Origin: an uncultured Myxococcales bacterium
GTDB taxonomy: Bacteria > Myxococcota > Myxococcia > Myxococcales > Myxococcaceae
DNA length: 64,000 bases
Direction of reading: 5' to 3'
Assembly: GCA_937980205.1 (NCBI GenBank)
Contig: CALJKW010000078.1
Coordinates: 124,001-188,000, forward strand
Positions 35,697 to 43,743 of the stretch are shown piece by piece (the first letter of the stretch is position 1; each line of letters opens with the position of its first letter). Position numbers and translations under genes: made by a program. The notes below the pieces were generated by a model. The model did no database searches. It was not told where the DNA came from and worked only from the letters and a program-made list of their open reading frames with translations.

Positions 35697-36497
35697 TCAG
35701 TCGACCGACGTCACCCCGAACGGCTCGGAGCGCTGCGTGAGCGCGCGAACGGCCCACAGGAGCGCGTCGTCGTGCCCCACGTGCTCGGGCAGCTCGTGCT
35801 GCCGCGCGCCCGGCACCACCGCGCGCGGATCATCCGGGCGATGGCCCGACGGCGCAGGTTGCATCACCGCGTCGGCCTTCGGGCTCGTCCGTACGTGCAC
35901 GTACTGCACGCCCTGAGGCGGAGCCGGATAGCGGAAGATCTTCCCGCCGAGCTCGAGCGCGAACGGCTTCTTCGAGAACCACTCGGCGCGCGAGCTCGCC
36001 CGGTCGACTCCGCCCAGCGGCGAGGCGATGGTGACGACGACGACGACGGGGCGCTCACTGTCGCTCGGAGGCTCGAGCTGGTTCGCCGCGAGCGACGCGA
36101 TCACCCCGCCCGCGCTGTGCGCCAGCACGACGATGGGCACGGAGCCGCCGGTGCACGTGACGAGCCGGTTGAGCCCACCGGAGAAGCGCGCCACGAGCGC
36201 ATCGGTCTTCTCGTACATCGCCCAGCGGAACGCGAGCAGCGCGCGCGGCGAGAGCGAGGCCAGCGACGCGTGCACTTCGCTGACGTTCGGCACGTCTCCG
36301 CCGATGCCGTGCACCACCGCGACGATCGGGCCGGTGGCCTCAGCCGACAGGGTCGGGCACGTCGCGGAGCCGTCGAGCGCGACGGGCGTCCCCAGCCCCG
36401 GCGCCTGCGCCCGGTCCGCCTTCACGCTGTACCACCCACCGCGGAAGCAGCCGGCGGCCACGAGCGCCCACACCGCGACCGCTGCGCGAACCGTCAT
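35697..36497 (-). CDS. Alpha/beta-hydrolase lipoprotein
   Basis: A 266-residue exported hydrolase. MTVRAAVAVWALVAAGC is the lipoprotein signal. PIVAVVHGIGGDVPNVSEVH is the oxyanion-hole strand, and PIVVLAHSAGGVIASLAANQLE holds the nucleophile Ser in the AHSAGG elbow. The catalytic His candidate is HVGHDDALLW or the RQHELPEHVGHDD segment near the C-terminus. The order fits the lipase/PGAP1-like family that acts on GPI or lipid esters. The gene lies between the NAD-binding gene and the ECF sigma gene, both on the same strand, with about 95 bases before it. Confidence 0.72.
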   Translation of the reverse strand: MTVRAAVAVWALVAAGCFRGGWYSVKADRAQAPGLGTPVALDGSATCPTLSAEATGPIVAVVHGIGGDVPNVSEVHASLASLSPRALLAFRWAMYEKTDALVARFSGGLNRLVTCTGGSVPIVVLAHSAGGVIASLAANQLEPPSDSERPVVVVVTIASPLGGVDRASSRAEWFSKKPFALELGGKIFRYPAPPQGVQYVHVRTSPKADAVMQPAPSGHRPDDPRAVVPGARQHELPEHVGHDDALLWAVRALTQRSEPFGVTSVD

Positions 36498-36592
36498 GGC
36501 GATGGTTATCCGCGGCCGGAGACGTATCGTCCTTTGCGAAAACCGACCGCGTTCTTTCGTTCAGACCCAAACGATTCTTTCGGGCGGGCCCG

Positions 36593-37162
36593 TTACGCCT
36601 CCCTGGCCGAGAGCAGCTGGGTGCGCAGGCTGTCGTAGCCGCGGTGCGCCCGAAGGCGCGCGGCCGCCTCGGTGATCCCGAAGGCATGGCCGAGCTCGGC
36701 GAACGACCAGCCCTCGACCTTGTGCAACAGGACGATGTCCCGCTGCGCGGAGGGCAGCTGCGCGAGGGCGGCCAGCAGCCGATCGCGCAGGACGGGGTCG
36801 GGCATGACCGCCGAGCGGCGCTCGGCCGCCCCCTCCTGGCGGGCGAACCTCGCGGCGTGCACTTCGCGTCGCCGCGCATCTCGCGCCGCGTTGCCCGCGA
36901 TGGTGAACAACCAGGGTCGAACCGCGGTGCCGCGGCGGTACCTCAGACGCGAGCGCACCATCGACAGGAACGTCTGCTGCACCAGGTCGCGCGCCAGCTC
37001 GGGGTCGCGCACGAGCCCGCCGACGAACATCTCGACGGCGGCCGCGTGGCGATCGAACAGGCGCTCGAACGCGGCGTGGTCGCCGTCGACGAACCGCTGC
37101 ATCAGCTCCTCGTCCGGCTCCTCGAGGCCCCGCCGTCTCGAATGTGACATGCGCCCGAACAT
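36593..37162 (-). CDS. ECF-type RNA polymerase sigma factor
   Basis: A 189-residue sigma70-family regulator. Region 2 (about residues 20-90) is ELMQRFVDGDHAAFERLFDRHAAAVEMFVGGLV, then DLVQQTFLSMVRSRLRYRRGTAVRPWLFTIAGN. Region 4 (about 130-180) is LPSAQRDIVLLHKVEGWSFAELGHAFGITEAAARLRAHRGYDSLR, a typical recognition helix. It has no adjacent anti-sigma factor, which is unusual for an ECF. Two in-frame ATGs (37162 and 37150) are possible, and neither has a strong ribosome binding site. Three 14-bp direct repeats in the upstream region (37203-37244) may be its control site. The target regulon is unknown. Confidence 0.9.
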   Translation of the reverse strand: MFGRMSHSRRRGLEEPDEELMQRFVDGDHAAFERLFDRHAAAVEMFVGGLVRDPELARDLVQQTFLSMVRSRLRYRRGTAVRPWLFTIAGNAARDARRREVHAARFARQEGAAERRSAVMPDPVLRDRLLAALAQLPSAQRDIVLLHKVEGWSFAELGHAFGITEAAARLRAHRGYDSLRTQLLSAREA

Positions 37163-37202
37163 TCCGAGCCGCCGCGCCGCCGCATCAGGCCCCGGTATCA
37201 GC

Positions 37203-37244
37203 CCTTCCGGTGCGGTCTTTCTGGTGCGGTCCTTCCGGTGTCAT
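37203..37244. repeat. Three tandem 14-bp repeats upstream of the sigma gene
   Basis: CCTTCCGGTGCGGT (37203-37216), CTTTCTGGTGCGGT (37217-37230) and CCTTCCGGTGTCAT (37231-37244) are consecutive imperfect repeats. On the minus strand they read ACCGCACCGGAAGG-like, with a GGAA core similar to ECF -35 elements. They lie 41-82 bases upstream of the sigma factor ATG at 37162, between it and the LysR stop, so they could bind a regulator or be an autoregulated promoter array. Confidence 0.5.
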
Positions 37245-37281
37245 CCGTCGGGCCCGGCGCGCGGAGGCAGGGCGCTGACGC

Positions 37282-38157
37282 TCACGCGTCGAGGTTCTGC
37301 GCGAGCAGCAGCTCCAGCGCGGGGTGCTCGAGCTTCTGGTGCAGCGTGAGCGCGAAGTACGCCTCGCGCACCGTGAGCGGCCCCAGGAGCTTCAGGCGAT
37401 AGAGCTGCTCGAGCTCGTCCTGCACCATCAGCGGCGCAGCCACGACGCCGCGCCCTTCCGACGCGAGCGCCTTGAGCAGCGCGCTGTCGTCGACCTCGGC
37501 GACCACCTTCGGGTGAACCTTGAGCCGCGCGAACGCCGCGTTGAGCGCCTGGCGCTGCGGGCTGCTCTCGAGCGGCAGCAGGAAGGGCGCGCCGTCGAGC
37601 GAGCCCGGGTAGCCGGACGACAGCTTCGCCGCGAGCTGGGGCGTGCAGTACAGCGCCAGCTTCGAGCTGCCCACCGGGTGCGCGTACACCCGCACCGGAG
37701 CATCGGTGGTCGGCGGCTCATCGGTCAGCACCACGTCGAGCGCGTGCGAGGCGAGCTCCCCCAGGAGCCGCTCGGCCGGCCCGTGCACCACGACCGTGCG
37801 GTGCGCGTCGAGCGCCGGCTCGACGAAGCGGCGCGTCACCAGGCGCGGCAGCGACGCCACCACGCCGATGCGGACCGGCACTGCCGGCTGCGCCTGGCCT
37901 CGAACGGTGGCGAGCACGTCCTGCCCCAGCGAGAAGATGTCGTCGGCGATGCGCGCCACGCGCTCGCCGGTCGGCGTGAGCTTGAGCTTGCGGCCCTGCT
38001 TCACCAGCAGGCGCGTGCCGAGGCGGTCCTCCACTGCCTTGAGCTGCGCCCACACCGTCGACGGCGAGACGCGCAGCTCTTTCCCCGCGGCGACGAGCCC
38101 GCCCCTGCGGGCCACGAGCCAGAAGCACAAGAGGTGGTGGTAGTTGAGCCATTCCAT
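37282..38157 (-). CDS. LysR-family regulator, NhaR-like
   Basis: A 291-residue regulator. The HTH is N-terminal (MEWLNYHHLLCFWLVARRGGLVAAGKELRVSPSTVWAQLKAVEDRLG), starting with WLNYHHL as in NhaR-type LysR proteins of ion or stress control. The effector-binding domain follows from VRIGVVASLPRLVTRRF. The ATG at 38157 lies 12 bases from the TolC-like gene's stop on the same strand, so it is probably the fourth gene of the ABC/HlyD/TolC operon and may regulate it. A signal recognised by its domain cannot be inferred. Confidence 0.85.
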   Translation of the reverse strand: MEWLNYHHLLCFWLVARRGGLVAAGKELRVSPSTVWAQLKAVEDRLGTRLLVKQGRKLKLTPTGERVARIADDIFSLGQDVLATVRGQAQPAVPVRIGVVASLPRLVTRRFVEPALDAHRTVVVHGPAERLLGELASHALDVVLTDEPPTTDAPVRVYAHPVGSSKLALYCTPQLAAKLSSGYPGSLDGAPFLLPLESSPQRQALNAAFARLKVHPKVVAEVDDSALLKALASEGRGVVAAPLMVQDELEQLYRLKLLGPLTVREAYFALTLHQKLEHPALELLLAQNLDA

Positions 38158-38169
38158 CGAAGGTCACCC

Positions 38170-39534
38170 TTAGAGCGGCATCGCCAGCGCCGCGGAGAGA
38201 TCGGCCGCCGCGCGATGCCAGTCGGCCCGCGCGTCGACCTCGCGCAGCGCCGACTCGAACGTCGACGTCTCGCGCAGGTTCAAGAGGAACAGCGTCGAGT
38301 CGCCGAGCTCGAGCCGCCGGCGCTCTCCGGCCTCGAGGCTCCTGGCGAGCTCGACCTCCTGTCGCATCAGCCGCGCCCGCTCGACCGCGGCGCGCGACGC
38401 CGACAGCGCGTCCTTCACCTCGACCCTCACGCGCTCGCGCTGCAGTTGCAGCTGCAGCTCGACCTTGCGCTCGGCCGCGCTGGCTGCGTCGATGCGGCCC
38501 ACGATCTGCCGGTACCAGAGCGGCACCTCGAGCGACACGAACAGCTCGACCTCGGGCACGCTGCGCTTCGGCTCGTCGCTGGGGCCGAAGTCCTTGCTCA
38601 CCAGCGCCGAGACGTCGAGCGCCGGCAGCGCCTGGTTCCGCTGCAGCGAGAGCTCGACGCGCGCCTGCTCGCGCTGCGCCTCGAGGCGGGCGACGTCGGG
38701 CCTTCGCGCGAGCGCCTCGTCGAGCGAGGGCGGAGCGTCGGCGTCGCTCGGCGCGCCCAGACCCGCCGGCAGCCGGTCGGCGGGCACCTCGACGGGCGCG
38801 CCGTTCGCGTCGCGCAGGAACAGCGACAGCTCGTACGTCGCCTCTTCGAGCGAACGCTGCGCCGCGACGAGCAGCGACTCGCGCTGGACGATGGCGCGGC
38901 GGTTGTCGAGCGCGTCGATGGAGGGCAGGTCTCCGGTGCGCGCGCGCTCCTGAAGCTGCTGCTGCCGCGCCTGGGCGAGGTCGAGCAGCGTGCGCGCGAG
39001 CGCGCGGCGTTCACCCGCGGCCACCCAGCGCACCCAGCGCAAGGCGGCCTGGCGCTTGAGCTCGAGCCGCTGCTGCTCGACGCCGAGCTCCGCGACTCTT
39101 CGCCCGAGCTCGGCGCGCTCGATGCTGGCGCGGCGCCGGTCGGTCGGCCCGTTGCGCAGCAGCGGCACCGACAGCCCCGCGCGCAGCTCGCCGTGGGCGT
39201 CGGTGGCGCGCTCGCCGTAGTACAGCGGGAAGCTGCCGGCGCCGAGGCGGTAGCCCGCCCACAGGCTCGTGCCCCACAGCGGCGTGGGCACGTCGACCCA
39301 CGCGTCGACGCGGCCGTTCGGGTAGCCGCTGTACGGCACCGCCGCGGCGCGGGCGCGCAGCTGCGGGTCGAAGGCTCCGCGCGCCGCGAGCGCCTCGGCG
39401 TCGGCCCCGTCGCTGTCGGCGAGCGCGCCGAGAATGGTCGGGTGGTGGCGCACCGTCGAGTCGAGCACCTCGGACAGCTCGAGCGGCGCGGCCGCGATTC
39501 CGGCCAGCACGCAGAACAGCGGCGCCCCGATCAC
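38170..39534 (-). CDS. TolC-type outer membrane efflux protein
   Basis: A 454-residue outer membrane component of a tripartite exporter. The start (VIGAPLFCVLAGIAAA) is a short signal peptide. The two outer membrane efflux protein halves contain the helical hairpins with repeated Arg/Glu/Ala segments (AELGRRVAELGVEQQRLELKRQ, SLDEALARRPDVARLEAQREQARVELSLQRNQALPALDV). The C-terminal half is VRVEVKDALSASRAAVERARLMRQEVELA. It has no lipobox. The GTG start overlaps the HlyD-like gene's stop (GTGA), so expression should be coupled. It should form a channel with the periplasmic HlyD-like adaptor and the ABC protein encoded just upstream. Confidence 0.83.
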   Translation of the reverse strand: MIGAPLFCVLAGIAAAPLELSEVLDSTVRHHPTILGALADSDGADAEALAARGAFDPQLRARAAAVPYSGYPNGRVDAWVDVPTPLWGTSLWAGYRLGAGSFPLYYGERATDAHGELRAGLSVPLLRNGPTDRRRASIERAELGRRVAELGVEQQRLELKRQAALRWVRWVAAGERRALARTLLDLAQARQQQLQERARTGDLPSIDALDNRRAIVQRESLLVAAQRSLEEATYELSLFLRDANGAPVEVPADRLPAGLGAPSDADAPPSLDEALARRPDVARLEAQREQARVELSLQRNQALPALDVSALVSKDFGPSDEPKRSVPEVELFVSLEVPLWYRQIVGRIDAASAAERKVELQLQLQRERVRVEVKDALSASRAAVERARLMRQEVELARSLEAGERRRLELGDSTLFLLNLRETSTFESALREVDARADWHRAAADLSAALAMPL

Positions 39535-40844
39535 TTCTTCGCTCCCGGCAGGGCCTCGCCCGGCGCCTGCAGCAGCGACGGCGGGAACCCCGAGAAGCGG
39601 CGCCACAGCTCGAAGCCCAGCTTCACCTGGTCGAGCAGCACCCAGGCGTTCACGCGCATGCCCTGCCGCAGGAACCGCCCCGACGGCCACGGCGCGTCGG
39701 CCGGGTCGGGCTGCACCACGACGCGAAAGCGGCCGCCGCCGTCGTCGTGCGAGTCGACGAGGGAGACGACTCCGCCGAAGGTGCCGACCGCGACCGAGGG
39801 CCAGCCGGTGAACTGCACCGCGGGCCAGCCTTCGAACTGCAGGCGCACCTTTCGACCCTCGGTGACGAGCGGCACGTCGTTGCCGTCGAGCCAGACCTCG
39901 ACGGCGGGCTCTGCGGTGTCCGGCACCACGACCATGAGCGGGTCGCCGGCCTTCACGAACTCGCCGCCGACGCCGCCGAACAGCCGGAAGACGCGGCCGT
40001 CGATGGGCGCGCGCAAGACCTGGTTCGACTGCCGCGCGAGGCGCACCTCGAGACGGGCGAGCTCGGCGCTCGAGTTCGCTTCCTCGACGCGCGCGGAGGC
40101 CTCGCTCGCGCGGGCGTCGTCGATCAGCGCGTCGAGGTCGGCGCCGACGCGCAGGCGGTCGGCCTCGAGCGCGAGCGCCTCGGCCTCCGCGGCGGTGAGG
40201 CTCGCGCGCGCGCGGTCGACCTCGGTCGCGGTGCGCACGCGCTCGAGCTCGGCGAGCTCGAAGTTGCGCGTCGAGGTGAGCCCCTCGTCGAGCAGCGCCT
40301 TCTGCCGCTGGAAGTTGAGCTGCGCGGTCTTCAACCCGCCCTGGGCGGCCTCGAGCGCCTGCCGCGCAGCCTTCGTGCGCTCGGCGGCCATGGTGACGCG
40401 CGAGGCGGCGGCCTTCACTGCGGCGGTGCGCGAAGCCTCGAGCGAGCCCATGCGGCTGCCGATGCTCTCGACGCGCGCGCGCGCCGCGGAGATGCGCGCG
40501 GTGAGCGCGACGCGCTCCTGCTCGAGCCGCTGGAGGATGAGCGGATCGTTGTCGGAGATCTCGACCAGGAGGTCGCCGCGCTTGATGACGCTGCCCTCCC
40601 TCACGTGCCAGGCGTTGACCCGCCCTTCGATGGGGGCATCGACGTTCTGCCGGCGCTCGATGGCGGCGAACGCGATGACGCGGCCGGTGCCCTCGACCGA
40701 CTGCTGCCACGGCACCAGGACCAGCGCGGCGGCCGCGGCCAACAGGCCCCCCGACAGCAGGCGCGCGAGCAGCCGGAGCGCGCGCGGAGTGCGCACGAGC
40801 AGCGCGGTGGGGCGCTCGACACCGGGCAGCTCGAGCGCGCTCAT
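39531..40844 (-). CDS. HlyD-family membrane fusion protein
   Basis: A 437-residue adaptor that spans the periplasm between an inner membrane ABC protein and TolC. A membrane helix at about 28-48 (LLSGGLLAAAAALVLVPW) follows a short cytoplasmic N-terminus. The lipoyl motifs are split: VDAPIEGRVNAWHVREGSVIKRGDLLVEI and VLRAPIDGRVFRLFGGVGGEFVKAGDPLMVVV. The long coiled coil (QRLEQERVALTARISAARARVESIGSRMGSLEASRT) lies between. A C-terminal beta domain (PAVEVWLDGNDVPLVTEGRKVRLQFEG) fits the family. GAGGAG at the right distance precedes the ATG at 40844, which overlaps the ABC gene's stop (ATGA). Confidence 0.88.
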   Translation of the reverse strand: MSALELPGVERPTALLVRTPRALRLLARLLSGGLLAAAAALVLVPWQQSVEGTGRVIAFAAIERRQNVDAPIEGRVNAWHVREGSVIKRGDLLVEISDNDPLILQRLEQERVALTARISAARARVESIGSRMGSLEASRTAAVKAAASRVTMAAERTKAARQALEAAQGGLKTAQLNFQRQKALLDEGLTSTRNFELAELERVRTATEVDRARASLTAAEAEALALEADRLRVGADLDALIDDARASEASARVEEANSSAELARLEVRLARQSNQVLRAPIDGRVFRLFGGVGGEFVKAGDPLMVVVPDTAEPAVEVWLDGNDVPLVTEGRKVRLQFEGWPAVQFTGWPSVAVGTFGGVVSLVDSHDDGGGRFRVVVQPDPADAPWPSGRFLRQGMRVNAWVLLDQVKLGFELWRRFSGFPPSLLQAPGEALPGAKK

Positions 40845-42928
40845 CGCGACTCCTCGATGCGGACGCACGCCTTGCAGAGCTCGGAGGCGGCATCGGAGCA
40901 GACCGCGATCAGGGTGTGCTGGCCGCCGTCGGTGACCGCGTGCACGCACGCGTCGCGCGCCGCCGGCGACAGGCCGTCGAAGAAGTCGTCGACGACGATG
41001 AGGCGGGGCCGGCCGGCGATGGCGCGGGCGACGAGCAGCTGGGCCTGCTGATCGAGGCTCAAGGGGTGGCCCGCGGCGCTCAGCGGCGTCTCGAGCCCGA
41101 GCGGAAGCTGCGCGACGGCCTCGGACAGCCCCACGCGCCTCAACGCCGCGCGCGCCTGCTCGTGCGTCACCTGCGCGCGGCCGACGGCGACGTTGTCGTA
41201 GAGCGAGCCTTCGAACAGGCCCTGCGGCAGCACCAGCGCGACCCGGCTGCGCACCTCGTCGAGATCCGCGCGCCGCGTGTCGATGCCGTCGAGCTCGACG
41301 CAGCCGCCGTCGGGCAGGTCATGCCCGGAGAGCACCTGCGCGAGCCGGTGGCGCGTGGCGCCGTGCGGCTCGACCACCGCGGCGCGCGCGGCAGACGGCA
41401 CGGTGAACGTGAACGCGCGCGAGCCGGCCACCTGCGCACCCACCGCCACCACGCGCTTGCCGCTCTGGCCGCCGGGCAGGTGCTCGCCGAGGGGCACGTC
41501 TTCGAGCTTCAGGTCGACCACGCCGCCGACCTTCTCGGCCGAGACGGTGAAGTCGTACGCCTTCTCCAACAGCCGGCCGAGCTTCACCAGCGCGTCGGTG
41601 ACCGAGGTGACGACGAGCTCGGCGGCGACGAGCTGCCCCAGCGTCAGCTCGTTCTTCATCACCAGCGCGCCGCCGACGGCGAGCAGCAGCGTGCTCGAGA
41701 GCGCGTGCAGCGCGAGCGCTCCGCTCATCTGGCCGAACGAGATGCGGAAGTGGGCCGAGCGCGCCTTCAGCCACGCGCGCACCCTGAGCTCGGCCTGCTC
41801 GCTCGCCCAGCGCGACGCCCCGCGGCCCTGAAACGCGTGCGGCACGCGCGAGAGCTCTTCGAGCCACTCGGCGATGGCGTACTTCGCCGAGCTCTCTTCG
41901 TACGCAGTCGAGAGCCCCCGCTTCCACGGCAGCACCAGCAGCGCCCCGACGAGCCCGGTCAGCGTGAGCCCGAAGGCCAGCAGGTACGGGTGGTAGAACG
42001 CCATCAGGACGAGGCCGGTGCCGGCCTGCAGCGTGACGGCGACGCCGTCGACCAGCAGCGCGGACGAGGCCTTCTGCAGGTTGACGAACTCGAAGAAGCG
42101 ATTCGCGGCGTGGGGCCCGAACCGCTGCTGGCGCATCGCCGGCGAGAGCCTCGGGAAGCGGTACGCGAAGTCCAGGGCGGTGCGAACGAGCAGCCGCCGC
42201 TCGATGAACTCGACCACCCGCGCCTGCAGCGCGCGCAGCACCGCGGCGCAGCCGAGCGCCGCGAACAAGAGCAGCGAGAGGACGGCGAGCGGCTGGAAGA
42301 GCCCGGCGTACGCGACGATGTTGACCACCGCCTGCACCGCGATGGGCGTGGCGAGCGAGAGCAGGCCGACCGCGACGGCGTAGACGACGACCACCCACAG
42401 GTCGTCGCGCTCGAGGCGCATCAGGGCGGCGACGCGGGCGCCGAGGGCGTGCGCCCCGGGTTGCTGAGCGAGGGGGCTGAGCGGCGCCTGGGCCGCCACG
42501 CCCACCGCCTGCAGCGGGCCTTCCCCCGCGAGGCGCTCGAAGGCCGGCTGCTTGAGCCAGCCCTTCCCCATCACCTGCACGCGCGCGCCGGCGCGGTCGA
42601 GCACGACCAGGCACGGCTCGCGCTGGTCGTTGGCGGTCGCGATCACGAACGGCACCTGCGCGCCCTCGAAGGCCTGCCGGGCGCTGAGCGAGAGCCGCTG
42701 CGCCGAGAGCCCGGCGACGCGCGCCGTCGACTCCACCGCGCCGAGCACCGCGTCGCGGGAGACCCACTCGAGGCCGCCGAGCGCCTGCCGCGCAGCGCGC
42801 TGAACGTCGCCGACGGAGGACTCGAGCGACAGGCGCCCGCACAGCGCGTCGACCACGTCGACCACCGTCGCCGCTGCCGCGTCCCGCGCCCAGGCGTCGG
42901 GCCGCTCGGTCTCGAGCTCCCCCGTCAT
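40841..42928 (-). CDS. Type I secretion-like ABC protein with degenerate ATPase
   Basis: A 695-residue fused permease-ATPase. Residues 1-150 resemble the C39-like region of peptidase-bearing exporters without a catalytic Cys. About 165-400 hold the membrane helices (DDLWVVVVYAVAVGLLSLATPI, AVLSLLLFAALGCAAVL, TGLVLMAFYHPYLLAFGLTLTGLVG). The nucleotide-binding domain has a degenerate Walker A: VVEPHGATRHRLAQVLSG (PHG at 521-523), lacking the invariant Lys. The signature is LSLDQQ (623-628) rather than LSGGQ. Walker B is IVVDD with D647-D648, an Asp where the catalytic Glu is expected. The start has GGAG about eight bases upstream. Operon order ABC, HlyD, TolC, LysR, all overlapping or nearly so. 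ATP hydrolysis is doubtful. Confidence 0.85.
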   Translation of the reverse strand: MTGELETERPDAWARDAAAATVVDVVDALCGRLSLESSVGDVQRAARQALGGLEWVSRDAVLGAVESTARVAGLSAQRLSLSARQAFEGAQVPFVIATANDQREPCLVVLDRAGARVQVMGKGWLKQPAFERLAGEGPLQAVGVAAQAPLSPLAQQPGAHALGARVAALMRLERDDLWVVVVYAVAVGLLSLATPIAVQAVVNIVAYAGLFQPLAVLSLLLFAALGCAAVLRALQARVVEFIERRLLVRTALDFAYRFPRLSPAMRQQRFGPHAANRFFEFVNLQKASSALLVDGVAVTLQAGTGLVLMAFYHPYLLAFGLTLTGLVGALLVLPWKRGLSTAYEESSAKYAIAEWLEELSRVPHAFQGRGASRWASEQAELRVRAWLKARSAHFRISFGQMSGALALHALSSTLLLAVGGALVMKNELTLGQLVAAELVVTSVTDALVKLGRLLEKAYDFTVSAEKVGGVVDLKLEDVPLGEHLPGGQSGKRVVAVGAQVAGSRAFTFTVPSAARAAVVEPHGATRHRLAQVLSGHDLPDGGCVELDGIDTRRADLDEVRSRVALVLPQGLFEGSLYDNVAVGRAQVTHEQARAALRRVGLSEAVAQLPLGLETPLSAAGHPLSLDQQAQLLVARAIAGRPRLIVVDDFFDGLSPAARDACVHAVTDGGQHTLIAVCSDAASELCKACVRIEESR

Positions 42929-43281
42929 CGTCCGATCTCCGCTGCGGCAGTGCATACGCGCGAGCCCGTCGGACGTTTCGGGTTCCCGCAAGGTGGGCCG
43001 TGCTGTTTTCGCACTGCCACACGATGGCCATTCGCCGCACCCGGGTCCTTTGCGAAATTTCGGTCGACTCGTTTCGGATTATCGAAACCTGGCTGACGGC
43101 AAATCCCGACACGCCGGTGACGGCCGCCGCCGACACTGCACGGCCGAACAGTCGCGCCCCCGGGGCCTTGCTCTCGCCCACCGCGCGCGCCGCCCGGCTG
43201 GGCGACGTTTCGGCATGTGGAAATGAGCGGCACCCAACTTCGTCAATGCCGCAACGTCACCGCGGGCCCATGCTCTGGGGC
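42929..43281. other. Divergent intergenic region with TTTCG/CGAAA dyads
   Basis: This 353-base region separates the exporter operon (leftward) from the TerB-like pair (rightward). It is less GC-rich than the genes. GACGTTTCGG occurs twice (about 42973-42982 and 43205-43214). CGAAATTTCG (43053-43062) is a perfect palindrome, and GTTTCG-N6-CGAAAC (43071-43088) a 6-bp inverted repeat. These look like operator sites, perhaps for the LysR protein of the operon or for another regulator. I see no small gene that I would support. Confidence 0.45.
43053..43088. promoter_or_regulatory. Paired CGAAA/TTTCG operator-like dyads
   Basis: CGAAATTTCG (43053-43062) and GTTTCG-GATTAT-CGAAAC (43071-43088) are two adjacent dyads sharing the half-site TTTCG/CGAAA. 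Their location between divergent transcription units, in the most AT-rich part of the region, is typical of a control region. The protein that binds is not known. Confidence 0.45.
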
Positions 43282-43743
43282 ATGGGCGACCTGACTGAGA
43301 ACGACATGGCAAGAGCGCGGCGGAAGCTCGCGGGCATCGGCCTGACCGGCCCCGACGTCTACCTCGCAGAGCTGGTTCCCGCGGTGGAGATGGCCTGGGC
43401 CGACGGGTCGGTTCACCCTCACGAGCGCGCGCTGCTCGAGGCGTACTGCGATCACCTCGTCGAGCACCTCAACGCGCTGGCGGGGGCGCCGGTCTTCTCC
43501 GGGAGCCGCGCCCGCGCCGTCCTCGGCCGGCTGCTCGAGCGCCGCCTCAAGCCGCACGAGCGGCAGGACGCGCTGCTCGCGCTCAAGCTCAGGGCCGGCC
43601 GGACCTCGCACGGCATGGAGATGCTGCGCCGATCGATCGAGTGGGCCGAGGCGGTGGCGGCGGTGGCGGGCCACCCCGTGTGGGACTCGCGCGAGCTGTT
43701 CTGGCTTCAGACGATGCTGCGCACCTTCGAGGCCGAGCAGTGA
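43282..43743 (+). CDS. TerB-like helical protein, copy 1
   Basis: A 153-residue helical protein. Residues about 25-60 (DVYLAELVPAVEMAWADGSVHPHERALLEAYC) resemble the TerB-like fold (acidic, with DG...HxxE), which in tellurite-resistance proteins binds metal and acts in membrane-associated complexes. It shares LAELVPAVEMAWADG with the next gene, so the pair arose by duplication. The C-terminal part WAEAVAAVAGHPVWDSRELFWLQTMLRTFEAEQ also has a counterpart there. The ATG at 43282 was chosen because upstream in-frame codons are atypical. The stop overlaps the GTG of the next gene (GTGA). Function unknown. Confidence 0.7.
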   Translation: MGDLTENDMARARRKLAGIGLTGPDVYLAELVPAVEMAWADGSVHPHERALLEAYCDHLVEHLNALAGAPVFSGSRARAVLGRLLERRLKPHERQDALLALKLRAGRTSHGMEMLRRSIEWAEAVAAVAGHPVWDSRELFWLQTMLRTFEAEQ

